Below are positions 53,069 to 62,709 of a stretch of 64,000 bases of DNA, piece after piece. The stretch is taken from contig JAFLBH010000003.1 of NCBI GenBank assembly GCA_017303905.1, positions 310,001 through 374,000 of the forward strand, in the 5' to 3' direction. The DNA comes from Bacteroidota bacterium. Lineage in GTDB: Bacteria > Bacteroidota > Bacteroidia > B-17B0 > Aurantibacillaceae. The translations under genes and the position numbers were made by a program. The stretch's first letter is position 1, and each line of letters starts with the position of its first letter. Below the pieces are notes generated by a model, which saw nothing but the letters and a program-made list of their open reading frames with translations, was not told the origin of the DNA and did no database searches.

Positions 53069-55090
53069 CTACAAAGGTAATTCTAAAAATCCGTTTTCAC
53101 GGGTTGCATAAAAAGAAATATTCATCTTACTACACGACTGCTTTAATTGTTTAATTGTTTTGTAGTTAGAGGAGTCATCGGCAATTAACTGACTTATTCC
53201 TGAATATTTTAGGATCCCTTCATCCGGAATAACGTTATTACGAATCAGCACATAATTTGGTTTTAATGGCGCAATCAGTTTTAAATCTTCATCCGAATTA
53301 ATAATTAAAAAACGCAATGCCTTAACAGAAACAAAATTAAATCTGCTGCTTATCTCATTTGGATAATTATAACTTGTAATATTATTCTTCACATGAAATT
53401 CATAATCAGACTTACTGCATATTGAATCCAAAAGCAATTTGTTGGTGTTTTTCAATTCAACAACTGAAGCCTTATTGATATGGTAAACAGACACCTTCAC
53501 ACTTTGTTTTTTATTAATTACTTCCAGCAAACTAAATGTTTGCCAAATGATGATTAGGCTTAACGCACCTAATGCCAAATGAAAACGCCGGTGCTTTATT
53601 AATAAAGTCATTAGTAAAATGATGCTACTCAAAAACAAGACATCTGTGAAGTTGAAATCTATCCTATCCAAATAACCCCATCCCGCTTTATCGGTTAGTC
53701 CTACTAAATAATAAACCAATTTAGTAAGCCAATTAATTAGTGTAGAAACAAAACTAAGTTTTAAAACCATCACTAAACCTAAAAACATAATGGCTGTGCA
53801 CAATGGAATCACTAATAAATTTGAAAACACAAACCATAAAGGCAATTGGTGAAAAAAGAATAAAGTGATAGGTAGAGTAGAAATTTGCGCTGCCATTGAA
53901 ACACTGCACAACTGCCAAACTCTTTTTAAAATTTCATTTTCACCTTTGTAAAAAGCCGTAATTGACGGTTCAAAAATCAAAATACCCAATAAAGCGAAAT
54001 AGCTTAACAGAAAACCGGTATCAAATAAGATGTAAGGATTAAAAAGAAGTAAAACAAAAGCAGAGACCCCCATGATATTAATGGTGGCATTGGATAAATA
54101 ATTATAGTAATACTTTCCGATCGCGATTAAACTTAACATGATGGCAGCTCTTAAAATTGGCGGCGAAAATCCGGCAATAAAAACAAAAAGCCATAGACTG
54201 ATTAATAAAATCAACAGCTTAATTATTTTGAATCGATTATGTTTATCAAACCAATTTAAAATAAAAAGCAAAACTGCGAATAAGACGCCGGTATGCAAGC
54301 CCGATACCGACAAAACATGCAAAGTACCGGAATGCGCAAAAGCATTAATTGTTTCGCGTGAAATTTCATTATCATAACCGGTAATGAGTGCCGAACAAAG
54401 TTGAGCCGCCTCCATACTTAACATTCCGGAATGAAAGAATTCAACAATCCTGTGCTTCACGTGCATTCCCCAATATTTTATTCCACCCTCATACTCATGA
54501 AGTAAACTTACTGATCCGGTATCAACAAAAGTCTGGTAGTAGATTCCTTTATTGGCCAAATAATTTTTATAATCAAACTCATATGGATTTAAAGCGGCCG
54601 GCACTTCACTGATTACGGAGTTCACTTCTAATTTTCTTCCTGCAACAAATTCACTTTTGTTAAGTGGCTTTTTAAAATAAGCTACAATTTTTCCTGTAGT
54701 TTTTTGATTATTTACTGAATTAACTACAACGATGGCCTTCAGAAAATTTTCCTTCTCATTAATTACTTCATCCAATGTGCCTGCCCAGGTTGTTTCATTT
54801 GATGTGTTATAATATCCATAATAAGCAGGATTGTTTTTAGGCTGAACAAAATAACAGGCGAAGCAAGCCGAGATAAAAAGAAACACATCAGAAACTACTA
54901 AAAAATACGTTTTACCTGCACCGTTTCGTGAGAGTTTAGAGTAAGCGAAAATCAACACCAGTAAAACAAACGCGATTATCAAATACAGCGTAGGATTAAA
55001 ACTCCAAGCGTTATTTAAATACAGGATGACTCCGACTACAAACGGAATCAATAAACGAATAAATGGTATTTTACTGAAATCAATCACCAC
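53069..55090 (-). CDS. comEC: ComEC/Rec2-family DNA-uptake channel protein
   Basis: An inner-membrane channel for single-stranded DNA in natural transformation. From the GTG at 55090 it has 673 residues, about ten spans, an N-terminal DUF4131-like soluble domain (GKIVAYFKKPLNKSEF, AALNPYEFDYKNYLANKGIYYQ), and the competence core HSGTLHVLSVSGLHTGVLFAVLLF and FSPPILRAAIML. The C-terminal ~130 residues show no intact metallo-beta-lactamase metal motif. The ATG at 55147 and that at 55135 lie beyond or in the upstream gene's terminator, so I prefer the GTG, which has AGG just before it. Confidence 0.88.
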   Translation of the reverse strand: MVIDFSKIPFIRLLIPFVVGVILYLNNAWSFNPTLYLIIAFVLLVLIFAYSKLSRNGAGKTYFLVVSDVFLFISACFACYFVQPKNNPAYYGYYNTSNETTWAGTLDEVINEKENFLKAIVVVNSVNNQKTTGKIVAYFKKPLNKSEFVAGRKLEVNSVISEVPAALNPYEFDYKNYLANKGIYYQTFVDTGSVSLLHEYEGGIKYWGMHVKHRIVEFFHSGMLSMEAAQLCSALITGYDNEISRETINAFAHSGTLHVLSVSGLHTGVLFAVLLFILNWFDKHNRFKIIKLLILLISLWLFVFIAGFSPPILRAAIMLSLIAIGKYYYNYLSNATINIMGVSAFVLLLFNPYILFDTGFLLSYFALLGILIFEPSITAFYKGENEILKRVWQLCSVSMAAQISTLPITLFFFHQLPLWFVFSNLLVIPLCTAIMFLGLVMVLKLSFVSTLINWLTKLVYYLVGLTDKAGWGYLDRIDFNFTDVLFLSSIILLMTLLIKHRRFHLALGALSLIIIWQTFSLLEVINKKQSVKVSVYHINKASVVELKNTNKLLLDSICSKSDYEFHVKNNITSYNYPNEISSRFNFVSVKALRFLIINSDEDLKLIAPLKPNYVLIRNNVIPDEGILKYSGISQLIADDSSNYKTIKQLKQSCSKMNISFYATRENGFLELPL

Positions 55091-55099
55091 CCTAAAAAT

Positions 55100-55137
55100 A
55101 ATAAAACTAAAATGCCCCGAAATTATTCGGGGCATTT
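55100..55137 (-). terminator. Intrinsic terminator after the secreted unknown gene
   Basis: A 12-bp perfect stem, AAATGCCCCGAA (55110–55121) with TTCGGGGCATTT (55126–55137), and a 4-nt loop. On the minus strand it is followed by TAGTTTTATT. It lies immediately after the stop of the gene at 55140 and just upstream of the ComEC GTG. Confidence 0.8.
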
Positions 55138-55139
55138 TT

Positions 55140-55877
55140 TTATTCATCTTTTAAGTCGGATTTATCAAACGTTCGAATCAATTCTTTGTCGGTTACATTC
55201 TCCTGTGGAAGAAAAGAATCGATTGATTCATTTTTTGGCACATCTGTTCCCTTTCTTTCCCCATTATTATTGGCAGAACCTTGACCTTGCTTGTAATATG
55301 GATTATAAGGATCGCTATACGGATTAGGTTGATATCCGTTTCCATTATAATCATCATAATAACCCGGATTTTGAAAATACTGCAAGCTGTACCAAGCTAA
55401 ATAATTAGCGCGTTCGGCATGATTATAAGCAGCACTATAATTACCCCACCAATATTGTTGCCTCGCGAAATTATAATGTCGGATCGCTTTTGCTAATAAA
55501 GGCGAATAAATATCGTGCCAGGTATTAAAAGCTACAGCCTCATTAATCATATGACCTGCTGACCTAATAGAATACTTCGCAGCCTTTTTTGCACTATGAT
55601 ATGGACTATAGCTATTGTAATATGGCATTGGCTGACCGTATGGATACGATCCAAAACCTATAGTAATGTTACCATATCCGTGAGGTCCCCAGTGTCCATG
55701 TATCCATTTATCATTTTCCACGTTATTAGAATTTGTTTGATTATTGGAATTGGCTTGAGCATGAGGCACCATAGTTCCGGGTTTTGGTCCGCCTTTTGGA
55801 TAACCGGTTTTAACTTGAGCATTTAAAGTAGCACTTAACATTGCAAGAACTACTGAAATTTTAATGAAGGTTTTCAT
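55140..55877 (-). CDS. Secreted protein of unknown function
   Basis: 245 residues, signal MKTFIKISVVLAMLSATLNAQ. The mature protein starts with a Gly/Pro/Asn-rich region (GYPKGGPKPGTMVPHAQANSNNQ) and a Tyr/Gly/Pro-rich stretch, then a helical segment with many aromatic residues (AIRHYNFARQQYWWGNYSAAYNHAERANYLAWYSLQYF), and a disordered Tyr/Asn/Pro tail. No domain is recognised. It is monocistronic, with its own terminator. Confidence 0.78.
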   Translation of the reverse strand: MKTFIKISVVLAMLSATLNAQVKTGYPKGGPKPGTMVPHAQANSNNQTNSNNVENDKWIHGHWGPHGYGNITIGFGSYPYGQPMPYYNSYSPYHSAKKAAKYSIRSAGHMINEAVAFNTWHDIYSPLLAKAIRHYNFARQQYWWGNYSAAYNHAERANYLAWYSLQYFQNPGYYDDYNGNGYQPNPYSDPYNPYYKQGQGSANNNGERKGTDVPKNESIDSFLPQENVTDKELIRTFDKSDLKDE

Positions 55878-56094
55878 ATTGTTCGTTTACAGAGATAGTT
55901 TCAATAGCTGTGCCAGAAAAAAGCTGAAATGGTTTAGAATATCCCTAGCTTAACAAGTGGTAGAAATAAGGTATTATCCGGTAGGAATTAAGCTTTATTA
56001 ACAAGACGATAATTTTGCCTTAAAATGTTTATAACCTCGTTAAATATATCCTCAAAATTCACTCAATACACTTCTTAATATAAATACCAAATTT

Positions 56095-56102
56095 TATATT
56101 TG
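56095..56102 (+). promoter_or_regulatory. Candidate -7 promoter element of the 1500-residue gene
   Basis: TATATTTG matches TAnnTTTG exactly, 15 nt before the ATG at 56118. A TTC lies 20 nt upstream in place of the TTG -33 element. The remaining ~200 bp of this divergent intergenic region show nothing else recognisable. Confidence 0.45.
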
Positions 56103-56117
56103 ATAAAACTCTAGCTT

Positions 56118-59100
56118 ATGATGAAGAAAGTATCTGCCACCGTACTGTTTTTATTTTTCATACTATTTACATTTAACATCAACGCACAAAAAGAAGGTCA
56201 TTTCTCAGGTGATACCATTAAATTCCCAAAAGAATTAGGCGCTTACTTTTTCGAATTCGCTGCTGATAAAAAAGAAGCGACGCAATTTATATTGGATTTT
56301 ACACCCGCTTGGAACAGTCCTGATTTTCCTTCATCCTATAAAACCATCATGATTGAAACATGTAATCAGTTTGTAAAAAAGAAACTGAAGCCTTATCCTT
56401 ATTTCGCTGCTTACATAAATTCAGTTATTAGCTTTTTAGGATCAACGCAACCTGCTGAAAACTTTAACGACTGGCAAAAATGCGTAAATAAAATCATGGC
56501 CGGAAAATCTATCAGAGGTTTTGCAGAATTTTTAGAGATAAGCGGTAACATGTTTGAAGGAAATATGTTTTACAAATCTCCTACCTATACTTATAAAAGT
56601 CAACAAGGAACTTTTAAGTTTGAATATGACACTATTCCTAAAATCATTTTCAAGGATATCATTATGGTTGGACAAAATCCCCGTAAAGATTCAATGTACA
56701 TCGAGCAAACTTCCGGTATTTTTTATCCAACCTTCGGTAAGTTTTATGGTAAAGGCGGAAGAGTAAGCTGGGCACGTGCCGGATTGGGCGACGAAGTTTA
56801 TGCAGATATAAAACGTTACGTTATTGATTGTAAAAGCGGAAACTACACATCTGACTCTGCCGTTTTTATAGGAAAGCAATATTTTGATAAGCCTCAATTA
56901 GGAAAAATAACCGACCGAATCATAACCGAGAATAGCGCTGAATCCACCTATCCACGCTTCGATTCTTACAGCAAGAGACTATTGGTAAAAAACATTTATC
57001 CGGATGTGGATTATGATGGTGGATTTGGAATGCGCGGTCCGAAATTTGTAGGAACAGGTAACTCCCAAAATCCTGCTAAAATAATTTTCAGAAGAAACAA
57101 CAAACCATTCCTAGAAGTTTCGGCAAGGGCTTTCGCCATGAATAAAGAACGCGTTGTTGCCAATCCCGGAACTATAAAGTTCTTCTTGGATAAAGACTCT
57201 ATTTACCATCAGGGATTAAGCTTTAACTACGATGTGGAGAAAAAACGTGTGACCATTTTAAGAGGTGATGACGGACTGCAAAAAGCACCCGTTGCAAACT
57301 CATTTCACCGATTCGACATGTATTTTGAACAAATTGTATGGAACATCGAAGAACCAAAAATTAATTTTGGCTTCTTACCCAATAACCAACAAGGAGAAGC
57401 CTATTTTGAATCGATGGATTTTTACACCGGCGACAGAGCTTCAAATTTACGCGGTAAAGAAAACTTCAACTTAACGCATAAACTTAACGAGTTTAATGAA
57501 GCAAATGGAAAACAACCATTCACCGTTGTTGACCTCGCCAAATATTTAAAAGTGATGGCCGTTGATTTACGTCCGATTATTTTTAAATACGCTATTTACG
57601 GTTTGGTTTACTACGAACCCGAAACCGATTTAATCACAGTAAGACAACGCTTATTCGATTACATGGCGCATGCTAAACACACTTTGGATTATGATATTCT
57701 AACAATTTATTCGGTTGTGCCCGGACAAGATAATGCAGTTTTAAATTTATTGAATTATGATTTAACAATACAAGGTGTTAAAAATGTTTTACTCAGCGAT
57801 ACTCAAAAAGTTTTCATTTTTCCTAAGAATCGTGAGATAGTATTACGTAAAAACAGAAACATTGAATTTAGCGGTGTAGTAGCTTCCGGTAAGTTTGAAT
57901 TTCACGGAAAAGATTTCGTTTTTGATTACGAACAGTTCAAAATCAAAATGAAAACTATCGACTCCATCAAAATTTATGTGGAGTCGTTTGAACCGGATGT
58001 GAACGGTAACATTCCGTTTAAGAAAGTGCAAACTGTCATTGAAAACGCGAATGGTGAATTAAGAATTGATGCGCCTAAAAACAAATCAGGATGGGGCAAA
58101 GCACCAACCTTTCCACAATTCCAAAGCTTTAAAGAAAGTTATTCATTTTATGATAGCCGAACCATTTTTAAAGGAGTATATAATCGGGATAAATTTTATT
58201 TCCGTTTAGATCCTTTTACGATGGATAGTTTGGACAACTTCCGTAGTGAAGGTTTAGTATTTGATGGTGAATTTGTCTCCGCAGGTATATTCCCAAAATT
58301 CAGAGAAAAACTAACTTTACAAAAGGATTATTCCTTAGGATTCATCCGACAAACCCCTCCGGGTGGATTCCCTATATATGGAGGCGTTGGAAATTTTGAT
58401 CAGGAAATCCGTTTAAGTAATAAAGGTTTACGTGGTGGTGGAGATTTTACATTTAGTGCCAGTAAATCAAAAGTCCCTGACCTTATCTTTTTCCCCGACT
58501 CCGCAAACGGAATGGCCAGTACATTTGATATTAAAGAGCAAGAAGTGCCTGATGAATTTCCGGTTGCACATGGTGATACGGTACGACTTCATTTTATGCC
58601 TTACAAAGAACTATTACAATCGCACAATTTAAAAAAACCATTCAAAGCCTATAAAGAAGATGCGGAATTTAAAGGACGATTTGATTTAACTAAACGTGTG
58701 CTTACGGGTAATGGTAAAGTTGATTTTGGAAAAGCTGACTTGACATCCGGTAAAATTTTATTCATACGGCGAAAGTTCTTCTCAGATACGGCCGACTTCC
58801 ACTTAAAAGCTTTTGATGAAGAAGGATTCACGTTTTCGACTGTAAACGTAAATGCAAGAATTGATTTTGAAAAACGTGAAGGAGAATTTATTTCGAATGG
58901 TGAAGGATCTTACGTAAGATTCGATAAAAATCAATATATCGCGTACATGGATCGATTTAAATGGTTTATGGACAGTGAGGATATTGAGTTGGGTGACGAT
59001 CAAAAGAAACTCGACGAGAATGTGGAAAACGCACTCGATTTGGAAGGTCCGCAATTTATTAGCGTGCACCCCAAACAGGATTCACTCAGTTTCTTTGCGC

Positions 59101-60620
59101 CGGCTGCTAAATATAACTTAAGGAAATACATTATTCAGTGTTTGAATGTTCCTTTTATCAACGTGGCCGATGCGCGTATTTTCCCGGATAGCGGTAAAGT
59201 AATTATTCGTAAGAACGCTGTGATGGATACTTTAAAACGTGCTAATATTTTAGCGAACACTGTTACGAAACATCACCGCATACGTAACGTTACAGCGAAT
59301 ATTTTCAGTAAGCGAAATTATTTAGGTTCGGGTGAATATCTATATATGGATGAGAACGAAAAGAAATACATGATTAAGTTTTCTGTTATTAAACCCGATA
59401 CCTCGGGAACAACAACTTCTGAAGGTGTTATCAGTGAAAAAGATCAATTCATGTTTAACGATTATTTCACCTTTGCGGGTAAAGTAACACTCCGAGCTAT
59501 TAATCCATACTTATTCTTTGATGGCGGTACTAAAATTGTACATAATTGTAATCGAATCAGAAAAGCATACTTGAAGTTTAGCGGAGACATTAATCCTAAA
59601 GAAATATTAATTCCAATTGATCCGGATACTAAAGACATGTTTGGTGCTCCTGTTGTAAATGCTATTATGTATGCGTTGGATACCAATGCGGTTTATTCCG
59701 GATTTTTATCTCCTAAGTCAGGAAGAACTGATAAGAAACTAATTAGCGCAGATGGATTCCTAACGTTCGACAAAGAAAGCGGTGAGTATCAGATTTCAAA
59801 TAAAGAAAAATTAGTGGAACAAAATCTCCCTGGAAATTATTTAAGCCTTAATACTACTAATTGTACCATGTATGGTGAGGGTAAATTTGATTTAGGAGCA
59901 GATTTAGGACAGGTTAAATTAAACTCTGTTGGAACAGCAACGCATGTAACTACATCTGACTCGGCACAAATTAATCTATTAACTACAATTGACTTTTTCT
60001 TTGATGATAAACTTTTAAAGACAATGTCTAGAGACTTGGAGATTTTCATTAATAATCTCGATCCTGTTGATTTTGGACGTCCGGAATATTTTAAAGGTTT
60101 GATGGAGATTATGGGCAAAGAGAAAGCGGATAAGGCCTTGGCAGATTTAAACTTATTCGGAAGTATTAAAAAATTCCCGGATGAATTAGAAAAAACATTC
60201 TTCTTTAATGATGTAAGCTTTAAATATTATCCTCAAATAAAATCATTTATTAGTCAGGGTAAATTAGGCTTGGGTAACATCCTTAAAAATGAAATAAACA
60301 GATATGTAACCGGATATATAAAGATTGATAAAATGCGTTCTGGTGGCGACAAGTTATTTATTTATATAGAAGCGGATCCTACAACGTGGTACTATTTTGA
60401 ATTTTATAAGGGTTTAATGAGTGTTGTATCCAGCAACAATGAGTTTAACAATACTATTAAAGAGATGAAGCCGAAGAGCCGTAAAATGGAAGCTGAAAAA
60501 GGCCCTTCTTTCCAGTTCAATTTGTGCAGTCCTCAAAAGAGAACCATCTTCTTAAATAAGATGAAGCAAATTCTCGGCGAAACTGATGAGGACTCGGATG
60601 AAAACAAGGATAAGGAATAA
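56118..60620 (+). CDS. Giant exported protein of unknown function (beta-repeat rich)
   Basis: 1500 residues with signal MKKVSATVLFLFFILFTFNINA (second Met). The first ~150 residues are helical, with few conserved Cys. Much of the rest is repeated beta structure, e.g. GNGKVDFGKADLTSGKILFI followed by NVNARIDFEKREGEFISNG and YVRFDKNQYIAYMDRFKWFM, with alternating layers reminiscent of OstA/LptD-like beta-taco proteins. There is no T9SS sorting domain and the end is acidic (ETDEDSDENKDKE), so a periplasmic location is likely. I do not recognise the family; a role in envelope transport or assembly is only a guess from the fold pattern. Confidence 0.85.
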   Translation: MMKKVSATVLFLFFILFTFNINAQKEGHFSGDTIKFPKELGAYFFEFAADKKEATQFILDFTPAWNSPDFPSSYKTIMIETCNQFVKKKLKPYPYFAAYINSVISFLGSTQPAENFNDWQKCVNKIMAGKSIRGFAEFLEISGNMFEGNMFYKSPTYTYKSQQGTFKFEYDTIPKIIFKDIIMVGQNPRKDSMYIEQTSGIFYPTFGKFYGKGGRVSWARAGLGDEVYADIKRYVIDCKSGNYTSDSAVFIGKQYFDKPQLGKITDRIITENSAESTYPRFDSYSKRLLVKNIYPDVDYDGGFGMRGPKFVGTGNSQNPAKIIFRRNNKPFLEVSARAFAMNKERVVANPGTIKFFLDKDSIYHQGLSFNYDVEKKRVTILRGDDGLQKAPVANSFHRFDMYFEQIVWNIEEPKINFGFLPNNQQGEAYFESMDFYTGDRASNLRGKENFNLTHKLNEFNEANGKQPFTVVDLAKYLKVMAVDLRPIIFKYAIYGLVYYEPETDLITVRQRLFDYMAHAKHTLDYDILTIYSVVPGQDNAVLNLLNYDLTIQGVKNVLLSDTQKVFIFPKNREIVLRKNRNIEFSGVVASGKFEFHGKDFVFDYEQFKIKMKTIDSIKIYVESFEPDVNGNIPFKKVQTVIENANGELRIDAPKNKSGWGKAPTFPQFQSFKESYSFYDSRTIFKGVYNRDKFYFRLDPFTMDSLDNFRSEGLVFDGEFVSAGIFPKFREKLTLQKDYSLGFIRQTPPGGFPIYGGVGNFDQEIRLSNKGLRGGGDFTFSASKSKVPDLIFFPDSANGMASTFDIKEQEVPDEFPVAHGDTVRLHFMPYKELLQSHNLKKPFKAYKEDAEFKGRFDLTKRVLTGNGKVDFGKADLTSGKILFIRRKFFSDTADFHLKAFDEEGFTFSTVNVNARIDFEKREGEFISNGEGSYVRFDKNQYIAYMDRFKWFMDSEDIELGDDQKKLDENVENALDLEGPQFISVHPKQDSLSFFAPAAKYNLRKYIIQCLNVPFINVADARIFPDSGKVIIRKNAVMDTLKRANILANTVTKHHRIRNVTANIFSKRNYLGSGEYLYMDENEKKYMIKFSVIKPDTSGTTTSEGVISEKDQFMFNDYFTFAGKVTLRAINPYLFFDGGTKIVHNCNRIRKAYLKFSGDINPKEILIPIDPDTKDMFGAPVVNAIMYALDTNAVYSGFLSPKSGRTDKKLISADGFLTFDKESGEYQISNKEKLVEQNLPGNYLSLNTTNCTMYGEGKFDLGADLGQVKLNSVGTATHVTTSDSAQINLLTTIDFFFDDKLLKTMSRDLEIFINNLDPVDFGRPEYFKGLMEIMGKEKADKALADLNLFGSIKKFPDELEKTFFFNDVSFKYYPQIKSFISQGKLGLGNILKNEINRYVTGYIKIDKMRSGGDKLFIYIEADPTTWYYFEFYKGLMSVVSSNNEFNNTIKEMKPKSRKMEAEKGPSFQFNLCSPQKRTIFLNKMKQILGETDEDSDENKDKE

Positions 60621-60649
60621 AATAAAGGCGGGTAATTCCCGCCTTTATT
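60621..60649. terminator. Bidirectional intrinsic terminator
   Basis: A perfect 12-bp stem, AATAAAGGCGGG (60621–60632) with CCCGCCTTTATT (60638–60649), and a 5-nt loop, between converging genes. T-rich tracts are present on both sides. The stem abuts the stop codon of the plus-strand gene at 60620. Confidence 0.85.
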
Positions 60650-61043
60650 ATTTAAAATTCGATTTTATTTTTTCTGCAATAAGCATAAACTCCTCCTTAG
60701 ACAATTGAAGTTTTGGATTTGAAAAATTACAATCATGCATGGTGGTGATTGGTATAAGATGAACATGTGCATGGGGCACTTCTAAACCAATTACCTGTAA
60801 CGAAATACGATTACACGTAACAGACTTTTTAATTGCTTCGGCAACAGATTTAGAAAATGCCATTAAACCTAAATAAGTGGGATTGTCCAAATCGAAAATG
60901 TAATCCACCTCCACTTTAGGAATAACGAGTGTATGTCCTTTAGTTAATGGATTAATATCCAAAAAAGCCAAATAGTTTTCGTTTTCAGCTACCTTGTAAC
61001 AAGGAATTTCACCATTAATAATTCGTGTAAAAATACTAGGCAT
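60648..61043 (-). CDS. HIT-family nucleotide hydrolase
   Basis: 131 residues, a single histidine-triad domain: CYKVAENENYLAFLDINPLTKGHTLVIPK and the HIT motif PHAHVHLIPI (H91, H93, H95). The Hint-type branch hydrolyses AMP-lysine or nucleoside phosphoramidates. It lies 3 nt downstream of greA and is co-transcribed with it, a common pairing in Bacteroidota. Confidence 0.94.
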   Translation of the reverse strand: MPSIFTRIINGEIPCYKVAENENYLAFLDINPLTKGHTLVIPKVEVDYIFDLDNPTYLGLMAFSKSVAEAIKKSVTCNRISLQVIGLEVPHAHVHLIPITTMHDCNFSNPKLQLSKEEFMLIAEKIKSNFK

Positions 61044-61046
61044 GAA

Positions 61047-61520
61047 TTATAAAGAGATACTTACAATTTCAAAGGGGATTACTCCTGCCGGTACAGAAAT
61101 ATCAACCTTATCACCTACTCGCTTTCCTAATAAACCTTTACCTATAGGCGAATCAACTGAAATTTTACCCGATTTAAGATCAGCCTCGTTTTCCGCTACA
61201 AGCGTATAAGACATGGTAGCGTTGTTTTTCAGGTTTTTTATTTTCACTGTAGTTAGAATGCTCACTTTAGAAATATCAATTTGACTTTCGTCAACTAATC
61301 GAGCATTTGCTATTACGTCTTTCAGTTTAGCAATTTTAACCTCTAATAATGCTTGAGCCTCGCGAGCAGCATCATACTCAGCATTTTCGCTTAAATCACC
61401 TTTCTCGCGTGCTTCTGCAACCGCGGCAGTGCATTTCTTTCTCTCAACAACTTCCAGTTGTTGCAATTCATCCTTTAGCTTTTGTAAACCCTCTTCTGTA
61501 TAATAACCAACATTTGCCAT
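61047..61520 (-). CDS. greA: Transcription elongation factor GreA
   Basis: 157 residues. The N-terminal coiled coil carries GLQKLKDELQQLEVVERK and the tip motif GDLSENAEYDAAREAQ; the C-terminal FKBP-like domain ends in SPIGKGLLGKRVGDKVDISVPAG. GreA stimulates transcript cleavage in backtracked RNA polymerase. I use the ATG at 61520 (MANVGYYTEEG); the upstream in-frame extension to 61544 would run into the preceding terminator. Confidence 0.97.
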   Translation of the reverse strand: MANVGYYTEEGLQKLKDELQQLEVVERKKCTAAVAEAREKGDLSENAEYDAAREAQALLEVKIAKLKDVIANARLVDESQIDISKVSILTTVKIKNLKNNATMSYTLVAENEADLKSGKISVDSPIGKGLLGKRVGDKVDISVPAGVIPFEIVSISL

Positions 61521-61530
61521 AATTGTGTAC

Positions 61531-61570
61531 TTTATAAAAAACAAAGAATCCCGATCGCTCGGGACTCTTT
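61531..61570 (-). terminator. Intrinsic terminator after the PorV-like gene
   Basis: TCCCGA (61549–61554) pairs with TCGGGA (61559–61564), extended by AAAGA/TCTTT across one mismatch; 4-nt loop. On the minus strand it is followed by a TTTTTT run. It separates the PorV-like gene from greA. Confidence 0.75.
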
Positions 61571-61591
61571 AAAACCGTAAATAATTAAATA

Positions 61592-62689
61592 CTATAAATT
61601 AATTCTGAAACCAAAGCTATGTACGCCACCAAACGGATTAGTGAAACGATACGAATAATCCACACCAAACGTAGATTTCTTTTCGCCTAATGGAATTTCA
61701 ACAGTTGCACCGGCACATGGTCCGGTAAATGCTGTCATACGTTGAGCCTTCAGATTATCATTTCCTTTGGTGAAGATGTATTTTTCAGTAGCTAATCCAC
61801 CACGAATCATCACGATATCTTTCCATGAATATTCTAATCCGAATAAGAAGTTATCATAAGTAAATGAGTTAGATGTAAAGTTAGCTGCAAAAGTTACGCG
61901 ATGAGTTCTTGAACGGCCTGTTGAGTCTTTCAACAAATAAAAGTCGTATGCACCGCCAATGTTAATTAAGGCTGGTAATTCGAATCCTGCTGAACGATTG
62001 CTCGCAGTAAACAAGTATTGATTCCCCTCAAAATTCTCTGTTCCAACTTGAAAGGATAAGCCATCGCCTTTGTAAGACATCTTCGGACCAACATTTTTCA
62101 ACGAAATACCAAAGTGAATTTGATCCATCTTTCCAGTGTGATATTGAATTCCCGCATCAATTGCAACACCTCTTGCTGATACACTGGAAATTTGCTCAGA
62201 TATTACCTTGATGTTAACTCCGCCATAAATATTATCAGAAAAACCTTTAGCATATGATAAACTAATATTATAGAAAGTTGGCGTAAAAGTACCTAAACCA
62301 CCTTCCGGTTGTTCCTCTGTTGTAATATCGATTTTACCTGCATTTATTGACACAACTCCAAAGCCGATTGCACCAGTCTCTCCAACATGTTGAGTAAGAC
62401 CAAATGAATTCATATAAATACCTGAACCAACTAACCAGTTGGTTCTTGAAAAATTCACCTCGGTCTTTTTCGTAAAAGCAGTACCTGCAATATTTAAAAA
62501 CTGTGCTTCGATACCACGTGCACGTGACTGACCTGCTCCAGCCCATCCTGTACTACGTGCATAAGGATTCATCAGCAATTGTGATGCTCCAGCCTGACCT
62601 GCTCGCTCAGGATTACCCGCAAAAACTGAACCAGTAAACAAAGTAGACAATGCTAAAAGCGTTGCTTTGTATTTTATATTTGTTATCAT
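61592..62689 (-). CDS. PorV/PorQ-family outer-membrane protein (second copy)
   Basis: 365 residues, signal ending LFTGSVFAG. AGQAGASQLLMNPYARSTGWAGAGQSRARGIEAQFLNIAGTAF is the family's N-terminal block, and the rest is barrel-like, ending SYRFTNPFGGVHSFGFRINL with a hydrophobic terminal residue. It follows by 20 nt a large exported protein gene, which suggests it helps export or display that protein through the T9SS. Confidence 0.88.
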   Translation of the reverse strand: MITNIKYKATLLALSTLFTGSVFAGNPERAGQAGASQLLMNPYARSTGWAGAGQSRARGIEAQFLNIAGTAFTKKTEVNFSRTNWLVGSGIYMNSFGLTQHVGETGAIGFGVVSINAGKIDITTEEQPEGGLGTFTPTFYNISLSYAKGFSDNIYGGVNIKVISEQISSVSARGVAIDAGIQYHTGKMDQIHFGISLKNVGPKMSYKGDGLSFQVGTENFEGNQYLFTASNRSAGFELPALINIGGAYDFYLLKDSTGRSRTHRVTFAANFTSNSFTYDNFLFGLEYSWKDIVMIRGGLATEKYIFTKGNDNLKAQRMTAFTGPCAGATVEIPLGEKKSTFGVDYSYRFTNPFGGVHSFGFRINL

Positions 62690-62709
62690 ACTCTTAAGTA
62701 TTTATAGCA

